Source of the DNA: Xenorhabdus poinarii G6
GTDB taxonomy: Bacteria; Pseudomonadota; Gammaproteobacteria; Enterobacterales; Enterobacteriaceae
Assembly (NCBI RefSeq): GCF_000968175.1
Contig: NZ_FO704551.1
Coordinates: 868,001-932,000 of the forward strand
DNA: 64,000 bases
Direction of reading: 5' to 3'
Within the stretch, counting starts at the first letter, position 1. Every line of letters begins with the position of its first letter. Shown here piece by piece: positions 61,974 through 64,000 of the stretch. The notes under the pieces are model-generated. The model was given only the letters and a program-made list of their open reading frames with translations. It made no database searches and had not been told where the DNA came from. The position numbers and the translations under genes are program-made.

Positions 61974-62408
61974 CTAAGTCATTGATTTTAGTTATTTCTG
62001 TCACTGTGCAGGAGATTAATGAAATCAAGGGGTTAGCTAACTATGGTGGAAATCACCATGGTTGCCGCAAGGTGTGATATCCCATCTTGGGTATAGAGGA
62101 AATCTCAATACCTTTTGCTTTTGTACATGCGGGATTTTCCCGTATGTCACTTAGGTGATAACTAATTGATATTTAATCAGAAGAAAATCTGGCGTTTGGT
62201 CATAATGTAACTAACCCTCTTAAAGAGGGTTAGTTTGTGCCGACGAAATGCGTCGAGACCTCTTTATAGGATTGGGACGTTAAACTTACTGACCTCTTTT
62301 TGTTATCAGCAAACATATCTATGTGACAAAAGTCTCTTTAATCAAGATCAATAATAACGAACAAGGTAATGCGTATGTACAATAACCTATTATTTCATTA
62401 TATAGGTT
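61974..62408 (-). repeat. Hairpin array D of the island (inverted relative of C)
   Basis: No gene. The minus strand of 62034-62112 repeats array C 50795-50875 (GGTATTG, GATTTCCTC, GCGGCAACCATGG, GATTTCCACCA). Hairpins: ATGGTG/CACCAT (62043-62059), GGTAT/ATACC (62090-62112), GCGGGA-TTT-TCCCG (~62,129-62,142), ACTAACCCTCTT/AAGAGGGTTAGT (62210-62234), CGACG/CGTCG (~62,241-62,255). The right side must also carry the exonuclease promoter. Confidence 0.75.
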
Positions 62409-62414
62409 ATGGGT

Positions 62415-63185
62415 ATGAGAAATCGTCAACAAGCGCAGTTAATTGCAGAGCAGCTACTAAAAGAAGATATTATTATATTAGATACAGAGACAACAGGATT
62501 AAAGAACGATGATGAAATTATTGAAATAAGTATTATAAACGCTGAGGGTGATATTTTACTGAATACACTTATTAAGCCACAAAAAAAGATCCCCCTTGAT
62601 GCAATCAAAATACACGGAATCACGAATGAAGATGTTCAACATGAACCTATGTGGAGTGATATCTATAAAAAATACAGAGAAATAGTTAAAGGAAAAACAG
62701 TCATTATTTATAACAAATCCTATGACACAAAAATAATTAGACAAACATGCAAAAAATACGAATTACCTACACCAAGAATAAAGTCAGAATGTGCAATGTT
62801 GTTATATGCAGAATATTATGGGGAAATAAATAAAAGAACAGGTGATTACAAATGGCATAAACTCACCGACGCAATTCATGATAACAAATTAGAAGTTTCT
62901 GGTGAGGCACATAGAGCACTTACAGATGCTCGAATGACATTGGAATTAATGAAACGCATGGCCTATGGAGATCGCGATACCCCCATCCCTTTATTACGCT
63001 CAATATACCCACCTATTAATCCTTATTATGAAAAATATAAACGTGAAAAAAAGGAGGAAGAACGACGCTTACATGAACGTAAAGAACAATTGAAAAAAGA
63101 AGAAGAAGCTAGAGAGTTTTCAAAGTACGTTAGTGTAGTACTTATTTTTTTATTTTTACTGTTTGTAATTTGGCTTTTTGCTTGA
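62415..63185 (+). CDS. Membrane-anchored DnaQ-like 3'-5' exonuclease
   Basis: 256 residues from the second ATG (AGG 8 bases upstream). DEDDh exonuclease motifs: IIILDTETTGLKNDDEIIEI (Exo I), IIYNKSYDTKIIRQT (Exo II), HRALTDARMTLELM (Exo III). Then a charged coiled coil (~195-230) and a C-terminal transmembrane segment (VSVVLIFLFLLFVIWLF). A tail-anchored exonuclease is unusual. AT-rich, at the island's right end, the place of variable cargo; a superinfection-exclusion or defence role is possible. Confidence 0.88.
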   Translation: MRNRQQAQLIAEQLLKEDIIILDTETTGLKNDDEIIEISIINAEGDILLNTLIKPQKKIPLDAIKIHGITNEDVQHEPMWSDIYKKYREIVKGKTVIIYNKSYDTKIIRQTCKKYELPTPRIKSECAMLLYAEYYGEINKRTGDYKWHKLTDAIHDNKLEVSGEAHRALTDARMTLELMKRMAYGDRDTPIPLLRSIYPPINPYYEKYKREKKEEERRLHERKEQLKKEEEAREFSKYVSVVLIFLFLLFVIWLFA

Positions 63186-63274
63186 AATCACATAAGGTCA
63201 GAGCTGCTATCGTACTGACCTGTCCACTTCCGACAAATGACATCATTTCACTAAGTTCCTCCTCATAAAGCTAT

Positions 63275-63297
63275 TGTGTATTGCACTGTGTATTGCT
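63275..63297 (+). repeat. Right arm-type sites of the island
   Basis: TGTGTATTGCA (63275-63285) and TGTGTATTGCT (63287-63297), the same 12-bp spacing and orientation as the pair at the left end. Confidence 0.7.
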
Positions 63298-63371
63298 TCA
63301 AGCAAATAAATCACAAGAAAAATTCATTAAAATCATTATAAATCAGTGAAGTATATAAAACTTGCAATATA

Positions 63372-63379
63372 CAGGCGGC
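63372..63379 (+). repeat. Right attachment core of the island
   Basis: CAGGCGGC, identical to 47375-47382; prophage coding sequence of T resumes here in the correct frame. Confidence 0.85.
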
Positions 63380-63509
63380 ACAAATCGCGTCAGCGGTTTA
63401 TCAGTCGCAGGGGGCGAAAATCGGCCTGAACGACGCGCTGCTTAAATGGGGCAACACCAACGAAGAAACGGCGGACGACCTCGAAAATTTCTTTACCAAT
63501 CTTGCATAG
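63372..63509 (+). pseudogene. Tail assembly gene T, 3' part
   Basis: Reads QAAQIASAVYQSQGAKIGLN and on to a TAG at 63507-63509, the normal end of DUF4035 / T-type tail proteins. Joined at the core to 47246-47374 it gives a 92-codon reading counted from 47234, without a stop. Confidence 0.95.
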
Positions 63510-63517
63510 GTGGCACT

Positions 63518-64000
63518 GTGGCAAAACTGCGTGAATTAATCATTAAAATTTCGGCCAATTCCAGCTCGTATCAGGCGGAAATTGCCCGCGCCGCCCGTTT
63601 GGGTGAAAACTACCATCGGGTGATGGAAAACGGCAACCGGAGCGCGGCCGCAGCCGCACGGGGCAGTAGCGCCGCCCTGCGTGACCTGAATAACCAGCTG
63701 GCTTCGGTTAAAGCCTCGGCGGTAGGGCTGACAGGGGCATTCGCCGGCATTTTTGCGACCAGCAAGTTAGTGGAAACGGCCGATAAATGGACGAACCTAA
63801 ATTCCCGATTAAAACTGGCGACGGCATCCAGCATCGACCTCGCCAATAGTCAGCGATTGCTGATGGAGATGAGCCAGAAAACCGGTACGTTATTCGAAGC
63901 CAACTCCACCGTCTTTGCCCGTGCAGCGGCCCCGATGCGGGCACTGAAATACGCCTCGCAAGATATCGTTAATATGACTGAAACACTGGCAACAGGGCTA
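63518..64000 (+). CDS. Tape-measure protein (start only)
   Basis: 161 codons open to the window edge from GTG (AGGTGG upstream). AKLRELIIKISANSSSYQAE, AAALRDLNNQL-like segments and LVETADKWTNLNSRLKLATA are the lambda H-type tape-measure start. It sets tail length and follows T in the prophage tail operon. Confidence 0.92.
   Translation, partial: MAKLRELIIKISANSSSYQAEIARAARLGENYHRVMENGNRSAAAAARGSSAALRDLNNQLASVKASAVGLTGAFAGIFATSKLVETADKWTNLNSRLKLATASSIDLANSQRLLMEMSQKTGTLFEANSTVFARAAAPMRALKYASQDIVNMTETLATGL

Larger units (their letters stand above)
47375..63379 (+). mobile_element. Capsid-forming PICI-type satellite inserted in prophage gene T
   Basis: About 16.0 kb between two copies of CAGGCGGC (47375-47382 and 63372-63379). 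Content from left to right: integrase, two AlpA-like regulators, an unrecognised gene, hairpin array, RHH repressor, Icd-like and DUF4222 genes, Toprim/DUF927 primase, origin, capsid, protease, portal, gp6 connector, HNH, TerS, TerL, hairpin array, exonuclease. No tail, lysis, holin or Q gene. This is the known content of capsid-forming phage-inducible chromosomal islands. Precise excision between the cores rejoins T in frame. Confidence 0.9.
21799..64000. mobile_element. Lambdoid siphovirus prophage (interrupted; right end outside the window)
   Basis: Integrase next to a tmRNA-end core, early region, repressor/Cro switch, replication, Q, lysis, HK97-type head genes and a lambda-like tail run, all in canonical order. 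It is interrupted at 47,375-63,379 by a second element and continues with the tape-measure gene. Apart from tail gene T no essential gene looks broken. Confidence 0.9.

Noticed and set aside
62210..62234. Rho-independent terminator of the island packaging operon
   Set aside because: The 12-bp stem is perfect but is not followed by a T-run on either strand, so it is treated as part of hairpin array D.
47375..63379. A second complete prophage rather than a satellite
   Set aside because: Head and packaging genes are complete, but tail, lysis and late-regulator genes are absent, and the replication gene is of satellite type.

Overview
The window is chromosomal DNA from a gammaproteobacterium of the order Enterobacterales. 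The likely genus is Xenorhabdus, with Photorhabdus as the alternative. The evidence is the gyrA / ubiG / nrdA-nrdB-yfaE block, whose proteins are close to E. coli, next to an AA10 chitin-active monooxygenase gene, and a flank crowded with phage, satellite and IS remnants. Genus assignment is inference.

Layout. (1) 1-8.1 kb, core genome: gyrA (-), ubiG (+), then nrdA-nrdB-yfaE (+) behind a DnaA box and an NrdR-like box, closed by a terminator. (2) 8.1-14.2 kb, scrap zone: a broken VOC/glyoxalase gene, the AA10 gene, a gamma-glutamylcyclotransferase-like gene, decayed ORFs, an Mrr-type restriction endonuclease gene and a complete IS701-family element with a CTAG target duplication. (3) 14.2-21.8 kb, a degraded P4-like satellite: P4-type integrase, an alpA gene cut by an IS3-family (IS150-group) element, and two arrays of short hairpins in inverted orientation that flank two small genes. 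(4) 21.8-47.4 kb, a lambdoid siphovirus prophage next to a 29-bp relic of the tmRNA 3' end: integrase, excisionase-like gene, leftward early genes (DUF551, beta-clamp-like, ORF6N, PerC, ANR, CsrA), a repressor/Cro-like switch with three matching operators, replication helicase and primase, antiterminator Q, lysis cassette, C4-like RNA plus KilA-N antirepressor, then HK97-type packaging, head and tail genes as far as tail assembly genes G and T. (5) 47.4-63.4 kb, a second, 16-kb element inserted inside tail gene T. (6) 63.4-64 kb, the rest of T and the start of the tape-measure gene, where the prophage resumes and runs off the window.

The inserted element is the main discovery. It has a tyrosine integrase, two AlpA-like regulators, a ribbon-helix-helix repressor over a strong promoter, Icd-like and DUF4222 genes, a Toprim/DUF927 primase-helicase, an iteron-rich origin bounded by a 33-bp perfect inverted repeat, and a full capsid-making and packaging set: HK97 capsid protein, protease, portal, gp6 connector, HNH, TerS and TerL. 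I see no tail or lysis genes. This is the gene content of a capsid-forming phage-inducible chromosomal island (cf-PICI), a satellite that builds its own DNA-filled heads and borrows helper tails. Here it sits in the tail gene of a resident prophage, with an 8-bp core (CAGGCGGC) at both ends. Deleting from one core to the other restores T exactly in frame. Island excision could therefore switch tail production of its host prophage back on. The island has its own pair of inverted hairpin arrays, of the same style as those of the P4-like remnant.
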